A DNA stretch of 64,000 nucleotides, from assembly GCA_023386315.1 (NCBI GenBank), contig JAEWJZ010000023.1, forward strand, positions 62,001 to 126,000, read 5' to 3'. Shown piece after piece: positions 26,351 to 33,561 of this stretch (positions are counted from its first letter, which is position 1; every line of letters starts with the position of its first letter). Position numbers and translations under genes: made by a program. The notes under the pieces are model-generated. The model made no database searches. It saw only the letters and a program-made list of their open reading frames with translations, and was not told where the DNA came from. Origin of the DNA: Bacillota bacterium (lineage in GTDB: Bacteria > Bacillota > Clostridia > Lachnospirales > Lachnospiraceae).

Positions 26351-28288
26351 ATGAAAGATTTGGCTTATTTAAAGCTTATGGCAAGGGAATATCCCACCAT
26401 CCGGGCAGCTTCCAGTGAGATTATTAATCTGACGGCCATTCAGGGACTTCCCAAGGGTACAGAGTATTTTTTCAGTGACTTGCATGGGGAACATGAGGCA
26501 TTTATTCATCTGCTGAGGAGCGCTTCCGGTGTGATCCGGGAAAAGATATCAGAAACGTTCAGTCATATTTTGCCGGAAAAGGAGGAGGTGGAGTTAGCAA
26601 ACTTAATCTACTATCCGGACCGCATTATGAATCAGCTGGAGCTTAACGGACAGGCAGATGATGACTGGCAGAGAGTGACGATTTACCGTCTGGTTCAGAT
26701 CTGCAAGGTAGTATCTTCAAAATACACCAGATCCAAGGTCAGAAAAAAGATGCCTCCGGAATTTGCCTATATCATAGACGAACTTCTTCATGTGGATTAT
26801 AACGATGATAATAAAAGGGTATACTACAGCGAAATCATAAGGTCGATTATTGATATTCGCATTGGAGATAAATTTATCATAGCTCTTTGTGAACTGATTC
26901 AGAATTTAACCATTGACTGCCTTCATATCATTGGAGATATTTTTGACCGGGGGCCGAGAGCGGATATGATTATGAATGAACTCCTGCAGTTTCACGATGT
27001 GGACATTCAGTGGGGAAACCATGATATATCCTGGATGGGAGCAGCAACCGGCAATCTTGCATGTATCTGCAATGTTTTAAGAATTGCCATCAGCTACAAC
27101 AGTTTTGATGTTCTGGAGGATGGTTATGGGATTAATTTAAGACCGCTTTCCATGTTTGCGGCAAGAGTATACCGCAATGATTCATGCGATCGTTTTTCTC
27201 CCCAGATTCTTGATGAAAATATTTACGATGCTGTGGATCCGGGCCTGGCAGCCAAGATGCATAAGGCAATTGCTGTGATTCAGTTTAAAGTAGAGGGGCA
27301 GATTATAAAGCGCCATCCGGAGTATGAAATGAATGACAGAATTTTATTGGAATCCATTGATTACGGGAAGGGGACCGTAACTGTGGAAGGAAAAGAATAT
27401 CCGCTTCTTGATGCTTCCTTCCCGACCATTGATCCTGAAAACCCGCTGGCACTGAATGAAGAGGAAGAGGAGCTTTTGAGAACTCTGCAGCTGTCATTTC
27501 TGCATAATGAGCTGCTTCACCGCCATGTCCGTTTCCTCTATTCTCATGGGAGCATGTATAAGTGCTATAATTCCAATCTTCTTTATCATGGCTGTATCCC
27601 CATGCGGGAAGATGGTACATTTGATGAACTTCTGATGGAAGGTGCCTCCTATTCCGGGAAAGCGCTTATGGATTATGTTGATAATAAGGTCCAGAATGCC
27701 TATTTTCTTCCGGAGCATACTTTAGAGAGCAGGGATGCCAGGGATTTTATGTGGTATCTATGGTGCGGAGCCAAATCTCCGGTATATGGAAAAGGAAAGA
27801 TGACAACCTTTGAGCATTATTTTATTGAAGACCATCAGACGCACATGGAGCCGATGAATCCATATTACCGATTGAGTATAAAGGAAGAATACTGCGAAAA
27901 AATATTAAAAGAATTTGGACTTTGCGGAGAGAGCGCCCATATTATTAACGGCCATGTTCCGGTTAAGATAAAAGAAGGGGAATCTCCGGTAAAAGCAGGA
28001 GGAAGGCTTTTTCTTATAGACGGCGGGCTGTCGAAGGCATATCAGTCAAAAACAGGTATTGCAGGCTATACGCTGATCTATAACTCCAACCACCTGGCTT
28101 TAGCTGAACATAAGCCTTTTGATCCGGATAAGGAGAGTACACCAAAGGTTTCGGTTGTTGAGAACATGAAACACCGGGTGATGGTGGCCGATACGGATAA
28201 GGGAACGGAGCTGGCTGGAAGAATTGAGGATTTAAAGGAGCTGGTGGCAGCTTACAGGGAGGGAATCATGAAAGAACGGGTAGAGTAG
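26351..28288 (+). CDS. fbp: Fructose-1,6-bisphosphatase, class III
   Basis: Class III fructose-bisphosphatase removes the 1-phosphate of fructose 1,6-bisphosphate in gluconeogenesis; this class is typical of Firmicutes. The 645-residue protein carries metallophosphatase motifs YFFSDLHGEHEAF, IIGDIFDRGPRAD, QWGNHDISWMGAA and a late N-G-H-V-P-V-K. Its length and the scattered metal ligands match the Bacillus enzyme (about 670 residues). The ATG at 26351 has AAAGGGAG upstream; the GTG at 26324 gives an N-terminus with no ribosome site. It appears to be a single-gene transcript. Confidence 0.95.
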   Translation: MKDLAYLKLMAREYPTIRAASSEIINLTAIQGLPKGTEYFFSDLHGEHEAFIHLLRSASGVIREKISETFSHILPEKEEVELANLIYYPDRIMNQLELNGQADDDWQRVTIYRLVQICKVVSSKYTRSKVRKKMPPEFAYIIDELLHVDYNDDNKRVYYSEIIRSIIDIRIGDKFIIALCELIQNLTIDCLHIIGDIFDRGPRADMIMNELLQFHDVDIQWGNHDISWMGAATGNLACICNVLRIAISYNSFDVLEDGYGINLRPLSMFAARVYRNDSCDRFSPQILDENIYDAVDPGLAAKMHKAIAVIQFKVEGQIIKRHPEYEMNDRILLESIDYGKGTVTVEGKEYPLLDASFPTIDPENPLALNEEEEELLRTLQLSFLHNELLHRHVRFLYSHGSMYKCYNSNLLYHGCIPMREDGTFDELLMEGASYSGKALMDYVDNKVQNAYFLPEHTLESRDARDFMWYLWCGAKSPVYGKGKMTTFEHYFIEDHQTHMEPMNPYYRLSIKEEYCEKILKEFGLCGESAHIINGHVPVKIKEGESPVKAGGRLFLIDGGLSKAYQSKTGIAGYTLIYNSNHLALAEHKPFDPDKESTPKVSVVENMKHRVMVADTDKGTELAGRIEDLKELVAAYREGIMKERVE

Positions 28289-28333
28289 TCTGGCACATTA
28301 TGAAAAATTAAGATTTTTTTCAGATAAGATTTC

Positions 28334-28362
28334 TTTACGGAACCCCTGTCAAATGGTAGAAT
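28334..28362 (+). promoter_or_regulatory. Promoter of the DUF1700-type gene
   Basis: TTTACG (28334-28339) and TAGAAT (28357-28362) are separated by 17 bases. The match is moderate at -35 and good at -10, about 37 bases before the start codon. Confidence 0.55.
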
Positions 28363-28398
28363 AGTCGAAAGTTACTTACTTTATTGAAGGAGGCTCAG

Positions 28399-28869
28399 AT
28401 GAGCAGACAGGAATTTTTACAGCGTTTAAGGGATACCCTGACAGGGGAAGTTTCCGGCAGCGTGGTTGAAGAAAATATCAGATATTACGAAGAATATATC
28501 CGTGGAGAAGTTTTGAAGGGCTCTTCGGAAGAAGCTGTTACCGAAGCGATCGGAGACCCGAGACTGATTGCCAAGACAATTATAGAGGCCAGTGAGAATG
28601 CAAAAGAAAGCAGCAGCGGCAGTTTTTACAGCTCCTTTTCCGGAAAGGATCAGAATGTTTATGAGAAACCCGGGCAGGAAAGACGGGGAATGCATTATTA
28701 TGATTTAAGTAAATGGTATTGGAAGCTCCTTGGAGTCGTTGCAATTATTCTTTTTTTCTTCCTCGCTGCAACAATCGTTACCGGTATTTTCAGCCTTCTG
28801 GCGCCTCTGATGGGACCGCTGCTTTTAGTTGGACTTATTTACTGGTTTATAAAAGGATTGAAACGATAA
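28399..28869 (+). CDS. DUF1700-like membrane protein
   Basis: The 156-residue protein has an N-terminal helical region (MSRQEFLQRLRDTLTG, then a repeated E-E-A-V pattern, EAIGDPRLIAKTIIEA) that matches the DUF1700/HAAS-type domain. A Ser-rich linker follows, then two C-terminal transmembrane segments (about residues 110-153). HAAS-type proteins often sit beside PadR regulators; none is here. AAGGAGG precedes the ATG at 28399 by 6 bases, which is why I reject the TTG at 28384. A strong terminator follows, so it is a single-gene unit. Function unknown. Confidence 0.8.
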   Translation: MSRQEFLQRLRDTLTGEVSGSVVEENIRYYEEYIRGEVLKGSSEEAVTEAIGDPRLIAKTIIEASENAKESSSGSFYSSFSGKDQNVYEKPGQERRGMHYYDLSKWYWKLLGVVAIILFFFLAATIVTGIFSLLAPLMGPLLLVGLIYWFIKGLKR

Positions 28870-28915
28870 TGTCACTATTATGTAACAATATAAATGGAAT
28901 ATATTACAAAAATGT

Positions 28916-28957
28916 AACGGCATTTATGACTGACAATGGTCATAAATGCCGTTTTTG
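28916..28957 (+). terminator. Strong terminator after the DUF1700-type gene
   Basis: AACGGCATTTATGAC (28916-28930) pairs with GTCATAAATGCCGTT (28939-28953), 15 perfect pairs with an 8-base loop, followed by TTT. It insulates the next gene's promoter, which begins two bases later. Confidence 0.93.
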
Positions 28958-28958
28958 C

Positions 28959-28987
28959 TTGACAAATACTGAAAGAGAGGATATAAT
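28959..28987 (+). promoter_or_regulatory. Consensus promoter of the first NlpC/P60 gene
   Basis: TTGACA (28959-28964) and TATAAT (28982-28987) match the vegetative consensus in all twelve positions, with the ideal 17-base spacer. Transcription should start near 28994, inside or just before the WalR-type box. Confidence 0.9.
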
Positions 28988-28993
28988 TCGAAA

Positions 28994-29010
28994 TGTAACA
29001 ATTATGTAAC
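28994..29010 (+). promoter_or_regulatory. WalR (YycF)-type binding box
   Basis: TGTAAC, five bases, TGTAAC matches the known WalR consensus TGTWAH-N5-TGTWAH in both halves. It overlaps the expected transcription start of an SH3-NlpC/P60 cell-wall hydrolase, a typical WalKR target. WalR boxes here could activate or repress; the position downstream of -10 favours repression or an unmapped second start. Single half-sites (TGTAAC) occur nearby at 28881 and 28913. Confidence 0.65.
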
Positions 29011-29064
29011 ATTTAAGTCAAATATTTGCGGTAGGAATTATCATACGCAGACAGGAGATTCAAT

Positions 29065-29757
29065 ATGAAATTCAGAATGTGGAAGGTCATGGGACTTTTA
29101 GGACTTTTAACTGCTTTAAATTTAAATTTCCAGACAGAGGCGAAAGCTGCGGAGATCACAGTAGAAACCAGTACAACACTCTATGCAAGACTGGACAAGC
29201 CTGTATCTGTCAGATTAACTGCAGGGGATGACGGGGCAGTTGTGACCGCTGCTTTGGAAGGCCAGACCTGTGAGGTGATAGAACCTGAAAAGGATGGCTG
29301 GCTGAAGGTGAAAATGCCTGAGGGCGATGGATACATACGCAGTGACTCTGCGACACTGATCGAAAAGACACAGGAAAAGGTGGACGAGTCTGCCAGGGAA
29401 CGCAAAGAGGTTGTGGACTATGCTCTTCAGTTCGTGGGAGGACGTTATGTATACGGCGGTGTAAATCCCAACACAGGTGTGGACTGTTCCGGTTTTACCA
29501 GATATGTTCTGAAAAAGTCTGCAAATGTTGAGTTAGATCACAGTTCCAGGTCACAGTCGGGGGAAGGAAAAATCATAAGCTACGAACAGGCCCGTCCCGG
29601 AGATCTGGTATTTTATGGAAAAAACGGATCCATCAATCATGTTGCTTTGTATATGGGTGACGGTAAAGTAGTCCATGCATCCACCGAAAAAACAGGAATT
29701 ATCGTAACAAACGTCATGTATCGCAAACCTGTGAAATTTGTCAGTGTTTTAAACTAA
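29065..29757 (+). CDS. Secreted SH3-NlpC/P60 peptidoglycan endopeptidase (first copy)
   Basis: The 230-residue protein starts with a signal peptide (about residues 1-29, hydrophobic core LLGLLTALNLNF, A-K-A-A cleavage region). A bacterial SH3 domain spans about residues 35-95, and an NlpC/P60 peptidase domain spans about 110-230. The catalytic cysteine is Cys141 in NTGVDCSGFTRYVL, and the histidines are His192 (S-I-N-H-V-A-L-Y-M-G) and His204 (V-V-H-A-S-T). Such enzymes cleave the D-Glu to diamino-acid bond of the cell-wall stem peptide. It lies between a consensus promoter with a WalR-type box and a near-identical paralogue. Confidence 0.93.
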   Translation: MKFRMWKVMGLLGLLTALNLNFQTEAKAAEITVETSTTLYARLDKPVSVRLTAGDDGAVVTAALEGQTCEVIEPEKDGWLKVKMPEGDGYIRSDSATLIEKTQEKVDESARERKEVVDYALQFVGGRYVYGGVNPNTGVDCSGFTRYVLKKSANVELDHSSRSQSGEGKIISYEQARPGDLVFYGKNGSINHVALYMGDGKVVHASTEKTGIIVTNVMYRKPVKFVSVLN

Positions 29758-29791
29758 TATAATTTTAAATTCGTGCAGTTTTAAATAATAC

Positions 29792-29820
29792 TTGACGAAA
29801 AGATAAAATAAATGTATAAT
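29792..29820 (+). promoter_or_regulatory. Promoter of the second NlpC/P60 gene
   Basis: TTGACG (29792-29797) and TATAAT (29815-29820) are separated by 17 bases. About 20 bases after the -10 box is a minus-strand TGTTAC that begins a degenerate WalR-type site (second half TATTAA instead of TGTWAH), around 29836-29852. This promoter shows that the ATG at 29812 lies within the -10 box and is not the start codon. Confidence 0.8.
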
Positions 29821-29889
29821 AACCGTAATGAAATTAATAATTACGTAACATTTGAAACTCAAAAAGTAAAAATAGGAGCAGATTTCCCG

Positions 29890-30621
29890 ATGATAAACAA
29901 AGTATGGAAAACGTTAGGACTTATGGCTTTTTGTGGAACAATGATCGTTACAGTTCCTTCAGATGTAAGAGCAGATGAGATATCTGGTCCAGGATTAAGT
30001 TTTGGAAACTATATGGTAACCGTAAATTCCGATCAGGTTACAATCAGTAAAGATGAAGAGGGTACAGAACCCTTAATGAACGCTTCCAAAGGAACCGCCT
30101 TTGAAGTTGTGGAAGATATGGGAGATGGATATTTAAAGGTTAAGGTGAATGATACATATGGCTATTTGCCGGCGGAGGGAAGTGCCACTGTAACCGCAAC
30201 CGATGAAGCGACGTTAAAAGCACTGGAAGAAAAAGCTCAGGCACAGTCAACCGTTAATTTCAGACAAGGCATTGTTAATTATGCACTGCAGTTCGTAGGC
30301 GGACGTTATTCCTATGGCGGCAGTGATCCTCATACAGGAGTGGATTGCTCCGGATTTACAAGATATGTGATGCAGCACGCAGCAGGCCTTTCCATCAGCC
30401 GTTCTTCAGGAGGACAGGCTACACAGGGAAGAGCAGTCAGTGCAGATCAGATGCGTCCAGGCGACCTGATTTTTTATGGAAGCGGAAGCTCCATCAATCA
30501 TGTTGCCATGTACATCGGGAATGGACAAGTAGTACATTCCTCAACTTACAGTACAGGTATTAAGACATCTCCGTGGAATTATCGGACACCTGTAAAAATT
30601 GTCAACGTGCTTGGCGATTAA
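29890..30621 (+). CDS. Secreted SH3-NlpC/P60 peptidoglycan endopeptidase (second copy)
   Basis: This 243-residue paralogue has the same layout as its neighbour: signal peptide (about residues 1-29, ending in V-R-A-D), SH3-like domain, and NlpC/P60 domain with Cys153 in HTGVDCSGFTRYVM and His204 in S-I-N-H-V-A-M-Y-I-G. The peptidase domains are closely similar (FVGGRYxYGGxxPxTGVDCS in both), while the SH3 parts differ more. That pattern suggests an old tandem duplication. The start at 29890 follows a weak AGGAG; the upstream ATG at 29812 is inside the promoter. A terminator follows. Confidence 0.93.
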   Translation: MINKVWKTLGLMAFCGTMIVTVPSDVRADEISGPGLSFGNYMVTVNSDQVTISKDEEGTEPLMNASKGTAFEVVEDMGDGYLKVKVNDTYGYLPAEGSATVTATDEATLKALEEKAQAQSTVNFRQGIVNYALQFVGGRYSYGGSDPHTGVDCSGFTRYVMQHAAGLSISRSSGGQATQGRAVSADQMRPGDLIFYGSGSSINHVAMYIGNGQVVHSSTYSTGIKTSPWNYRTPVKIVNVLGD

Positions 30622-30659
30622 TGAAATAGCGGATTACCGGATTTTGGAAAGGGATATAG

Positions 30660-30692
30660 GGCCTTCGGCATGGGATTGCCGGAGGTCTTTTG
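30660..30692 (+). terminator. Terminator after the second NlpC/P60 gene
   Basis: GGCCTTCGGCA (30660-30670) pairs with TGCCGGAGGTC (30677-30687), 11 pairs including two G-T, followed by TTTTGTTTTG. Confidence 0.8.
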
Positions 30693-30821
30693 TTTTGTGT
30701 GCCAGGCGGGCACACGTTCCAACGCAATGTCATTAACTTTAGAGATAACCATCAGGGAGATTGGAAGAGATTACTTCCTTGACGAATCAAGCAAGTAATT
30801 GCATAGGTTTCATGTCAAAGA

Positions 30822-30857
30822 GAAGCAACCGTAATAGGGGAGCTATTCGGCTGCTTC
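30822..30857. repeat. Long hairpin in intergenic region
   Basis: GAAGCAACCG...AATA pairs with TATTCGGCTGCTTC (30844-30857) for 13 pairs with one A-C mismatch and one bulge, closing a 7-base loop (GGGGAGC). No T run follows, so it does not look like a terminator. It could be part of an RNA or of a mobile element end. Confidence 0.55.
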
Positions 30858-30885
30858 TGAGGGGAGTATAAATAATTAATAAGGA

Positions 30886-30904
30886 TGAGGAATAATATTC
30901 CTCA
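30886..30904. repeat. Perfect 19-base palindrome
   Basis: TGAGGAATAATATTCCTCA is exactly self-complementary in 9-base arms around a central A. It lies 8 bases before a TATAAT and about 150 bases before the Asn/Gln-repeat gene. This is the right size for a repressor operator; a protein that binds it cannot be named. Confidence 0.6.
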
Positions 30905-31056
30905 AGTAAATTATAATATAGGCTATGTAAAAATGCAAAGTTATTTTAAAAACAAATTTAAAAAAAGAATTTTCCAAAACAAAAAAATAAGTATATTATG
31001 CCGGATATTCGCCATACTACACCGTGTAACAAAAAACACCCACAGGAGGTATGAAA

Positions 31057-31338
31057 ATGTCTAATAATAATTATAATGACAGCTACAACGATATGGATAA
31101 TTCTACAAGGAATTACCACACATCAAGCCAGAACAACAACCAGAACAACAACCAGAACAACAACCAGAACAACAGCCAGAACAATAACCAGAACAACAGC
31201 CGGAACAACAGTCAAAACAATAATCAGAACAACAGCCGTAACAACAGCCAGAACAAGATGCAGGATACAAACCGTAATTGCAGCCGTGATTCCAGCCGTG
31301 ACTCCAGCCGCAACAACAACCAGAACAAATCTTTCTAA
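31057..31338 (+). CDS. Asn/Gln-repeat low-complexity protein
   Basis: The 93-residue product is almost entirely Asn, Gln, Ser and Arg. After a short N-terminal part (MSNNNYNDSYNDMDNSTRN) come about a dozen tetrads Q-N-N-N, Q-N-N-S or R-N-N-S, then N-C-S-R-D-S-S-R-D-S-S-R and N-N-N-Q-N-K-S-F. There is no signal peptide or known domain. AGGAGG lies 6 bases before the ATG at 31057, and a strong terminator follows, so it is a real transcription unit. The composition is prion-like. Spore-coat or inclusion proteins are possible homes but this is a guess. Other frames across the repeat are also open, merely because the 12-base unit has no stop. Confidence 0.75.
   Translation: MSNNNYNDSYNDMDNSTRNYHTSSQNNNQNNNQNNNQNNSQNNNQNNSRNNSQNNNQNNSRNNSQNKMQDTNRNCSRDSSRDSSRNNNQNKSF
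31129..31251 (+). repeat. Tandem 12-base repeat within the Asn/Gln gene
   Basis: Units of CAGAACAACAAC and one-base variants (CAGAACAACAGC, CGGAACAACAGT) are repeated about ten times. The variation falls mostly at one codon (AAC/AGC). Repeat number may vary by slippage without breaking the frame, since each unit is four codons. Confidence 0.85.
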
Positions 31339-31360
31339 TATCAGACAATATTAAAAAAAG

Positions 31361-31403
31361 GCGTGGGAAAGAGACAACGGGGTCCTTTCCCGCGCTTTTT
31401 TTT
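31361..31403 (+). terminator. Terminator after the Asn/Gln-repeat gene
   Basis: GCGTGGGAAA (31361-31370) pairs with TTTCCCGCGC (31386-31395), one G-T pair, followed by eight T residues. Confidence 0.92.
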
Positions 31404-31462
31404 GCTTTTTCCCATTCTGAAAAATTCCGAATATATTATTACTAGAAAGGACAGGTGATAGT

Positions 31463-31771
31463 ATGTTCACGACAATACCGGTGTGGGAAGTCGATCAATA
31501 TATAGAAAATAATGAAAATGTGATGCTCATAGACCTTCGAAGCCCGTATTCTTACCAAAGAGGGCATTTAAAAGGAGCAGTGAATCTTCCTTATGAGCAG
31601 TATGATATATGGAAAAAACAGCTGCCCAGAGAAAAACGTCTGATCTTCTATTGTTCCAGAGGCGGACAAAGCATGATGGTATGCAGACATTTGGAGGCAA
31701 TGGGCTTTCATGTGATCAATCTGGCTAATGGAATTGCCTATTACAAGGGAAAATATATGGTACGTGGATAG
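31463..31771 (+). CDS. Rhodanese-domain protein
   Basis: This single-domain rhodanese of 102 residues has the substrate-site cysteine at residue 64 in FYCSRGGQSMM, and the family's LIDLRSPYSYQRGHLKGAVN near residue 22-41. Such proteins carry a persulfide sulfur for transfer. There is no neighbouring sulfur-pathway gene to fix its role. AAGGA stands before the ATG, and a promoter-like site for the next gene begins within 10 bases of the stop. Confidence 0.9.
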   Translation: MFTTIPVWEVDQYIENNENVMLIDLRSPYSYQRGHLKGAVNLPYEQYDIWKKQLPREKRLIFYCSRGGQSMMVCRHLEAMGFHVINLANGIAYYKGKYMVRG

Positions 31772-31778
31772 GTATTCA

Positions 31779-31808
31779 TTGACAGATATACCATTCAGGT
31801 CTTAAAAT
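31779..31808 (+). promoter_or_regulatory. Promoter with overlapping inverted repeat
   Basis: TTGACA (31779-31784) and TAAAAT (31803-31808) are separated by 18 bases. TCAGGT and ACCTGA flank the -10 box as a 6-base inverted repeat 10 bases apart, a possible operator. It would drive the five-gene operon that ends with the second phosphodiesterase. Confidence 0.5.
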
Positions 31809-31841
31809 ATACCTGATAACCAACAGAAGGAGAAAATACGT

Positions 31842-32390
31842 ATGAAATATATGATTGCTTCCGACATTCACGGCTCCGCTTATTATTGCAGGAAGCTGTT
31901 AGATGCATATAAAAATTCAGGAGCAGAGAGACTGATCCTCCTTGGAGATATTCTTTACCATGGACCGAGAAATGATCTTCCCAAAGAATATGCGCCCAAA
32001 GAGGTCATCTCCATGCTGAACAGCTATAAGGACCAGATTTACAATGTGCGGGGAAACTGTGATACGGAAGTTGATCAGATGGTCCTGGAGTTCCCGGTCC
32101 TTTCTGATTACGCGTTGTTTGTGATTGACGGTCTTACTATTTATGCCACTCACGGACATATCTACAATAAGGAACATCTTCTGCCGATGCAAAAGGGAGA
32201 TATTCTGCTTCACGGACATACGCATATTCTGACTGCTGAAACCTCAGGAGATATCACCATACTGAATCCAGGCTCTGTTTCAATTCCAAAAGGAGGAAAT
32301 CCGCCTACGTATGCGCTGCTTGAAGACCGGATTTTCCGGATAATGGACTTTGAAGGTAATATTGTAAAAGAAATGAACTTAGGAGATTAA
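31842..32390 (+). CDS. YfcE-type phosphodiesterase
   Basis: The 182-residue metallophosphoesterase shows the family metal motifs: ASDIHGSAYY at the N-terminus, LLGDILYHGPRND, NVRGNCDTEVD, ATHGHIYN and LLHGHTHI. It is close in size to E. coli YfcE, which hydrolyses bis-pNPP in vitro; its natural substrate is unknown. AAGGAG precedes the ATG. The stop is 2 bases from the methyltransferase GTG, so they are cotranscribed. Confidence 0.9.
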   Translation: MKYMIASDIHGSAYYCRKLLDAYKNSGAERLILLGDILYHGPRNDLPKEYAPKEVISMLNSYKDQIYNVRGNCDTEVDQMVLEFPVLSDYALFVIDGLTIYATHGHIYNKEHLLPMQKGDILLHGHTHILTAETSGDITILNPGSVSIPKGGNPPTYALLEDRIFRIMDFEGNIVKEMNLGD

Positions 32391-32391
32391 T

Positions 32392-33561
32392 GTGAAAAAA
32401 ACATATGAACTGATTGCACCCTGCCATTTTGGTATGGAAGCGGTATTAAAAAAAGAAATTACAGAACTTGGTTACGATATTACTTTAGTGGAAGACGGAA
32501 GAGTGACCTTTCTGGGTGATGATGAGGCAATTTGCCGTGCCAATGTATTTTTAAGAACTGCTGAACGGGTTCTTTTAAAAGCAGGAAGCTTCCATGCCGA
32601 GTCCTTTGAAGAGCTTTTTCAGGCGACTAAGATAATTCCATGGGAAGAATATATCCCTTCTGACGGAAAATTCTGGGTGGCAAAGGCCTCATCTATTAAG
32701 AGTAAGCTGTTCAGCCCTTCCGACATTCAGTCCATTATGAAGAAAGCCATGGTGGAACGAATGAAGGGCGCTTACAAAGTGGAGTGGTTTGAAGAGAATG
32801 GTGCAAGCTTTCCTCTTCGTGTTTTTCTGTATAAAGATGAGGTTACCGTTGGGATTGATACGACGGGAGATTCCCTTCATAAAAGAGGTTACCGTACACT
32901 CACCAGCAAGGCTCCCATTACGGAAACCCTGGCTGCAGCGCTGATCATGCTTACCCCATGGAACAAAGACAGGATTCTGGTGGATCCTTTTTGCGGAAGC
33001 GGTACGTTTGTCATTGAGGCGGCCATGATGGCAGCCAATATGGCTCCGGGAATGAACCGGTCCTTCTTATCAGAAGACTGGAAGAATATCATACCAAGAA
33101 AGTGCTGGTATGATACCATGGATGAAGCCAATGATCTGGTGATGAATGATGTTAAGGTGGACATACAGGGATATGATATTGATCCTGAAATTATAAAAGC
33201 AGCCAGAGCTAACGCAGAATCTGCAGGTGTGGACCATCTCATTCATTTCCAGCAGCGGTCAGTCGATGCATTAAGCCACCCGAAAAAATACGGCTTTATT
33301 ATCACCAATCCTCCTTATGGTGAGCGTATTGAGGAGAAGAAGAATCTTCCGGAATTGTACCGTCAGATTGGAGAACGCTATGCCGCCCTTGATGCATGGT
33401 CTCTGTATATGATCACTGCGTACGAGGAGGCGGAAAGATATATCGGCAGAAAAGCAGATAAGAACCGAAAGATTTATAATGGAATGATGAAAACCTATTT
33501 CTATCAGTTTATGGGGCCGAAGCCTCCGAAAAGAAAAGCAGGAGATGAGTTTGAAAAATAA
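32392..33561 (+). CDS. THUMP-domain RNA methyltransferase (RlmL/YpsC type)
   Basis: The 389-residue protein has an N-terminal THUMP RNA-binding region (about residues 1-155) and a Rossmann methyltransferase domain. The SAM-binding motif is in VDPFCGSGTFVIEAAMMAAN, and the catalytic motif is N-P-P-Y-G-E-R-I. This arrangement matches 23S rRNA m2G methyltransferases such as the N-terminal half of RlmL and the Bacillus YpsC group. The GTG at 32392 has AGGAG 6 bases upstream. Its last 11 bases overlap the following peptidase gene. Confidence 0.92.
   Translation: MKKTYELIAPCHFGMEAVLKKEITELGYDITLVEDGRVTFLGDDEAICRANVFLRTAERVLLKAGSFHAESFEELFQATKIIPWEEYIPSDGKFWVAKASSIKSKLFSPSDIQSIMKKAMVERMKGAYKVEWFEENGASFPLRVFLYKDEVTVGIDTTGDSLHKRGYRTLTSKAPITETLAAALIMLTPWNKDRILVDPFCGSGTFVIEAAMMAANMAPGMNRSFLSEDWKNIIPRKCWYDTMDEANDLVMNDVKVDIQGYDIDPEIIKAARANAESAGVDHLIHFQQRSVDALSHPKKYGFIITNPPYGERIEEKKNLPELYRQIGERYAALDAWSLYMITAYEEAERYIGRKADKNRKIYNGMMKTYFYQFMGPKPPKRKAGDEFEK

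Larger units (their letters stand above)
30692..31056. other. Gene-free stretch of about 365 bases
   Basis: No convincing gene is seen. There is a 23-codon open frame (30728 region, M-S-L-T-L-E-I-T-I-R-E-I-G) without ribosome site, a long hairpin (30822-30857), a perfect 19-base palindrome (30886-30904) and a TATAAT at 30912-30917. The high structure and short remnant frame could mean a small RNA gene or the scar of a mobile element; neither is proven. The last 60 bases are A-rich and lead into the Asn/Gln-repeat gene. Confidence 0.5.

Noticed and set aside
29812..29889. Upstream start for the second NlpC/P60 protein
   Set aside because: The ATG lies in the -10 region of a strong promoter, so it would not be in the message.
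30728..30800. Short 23-codon gene
   Set aside because: No ribosome site or similarity to any family I know; it may be a remnant but not a supported gene.
31103..31348. Minus-strand Cys/Gly-repeat gene
   Set aside because: Same repeat read backwards; no ribosome site, and it lies against the terminator of the real gene.
31076..31354. Second-frame Thr/Arg-repeat gene over the Asn/Gln repeat
   Set aside because: It is an out-of-frame copy of the 12-base repeat with no ribosome site; frames stay open because the unit has no stop codon.
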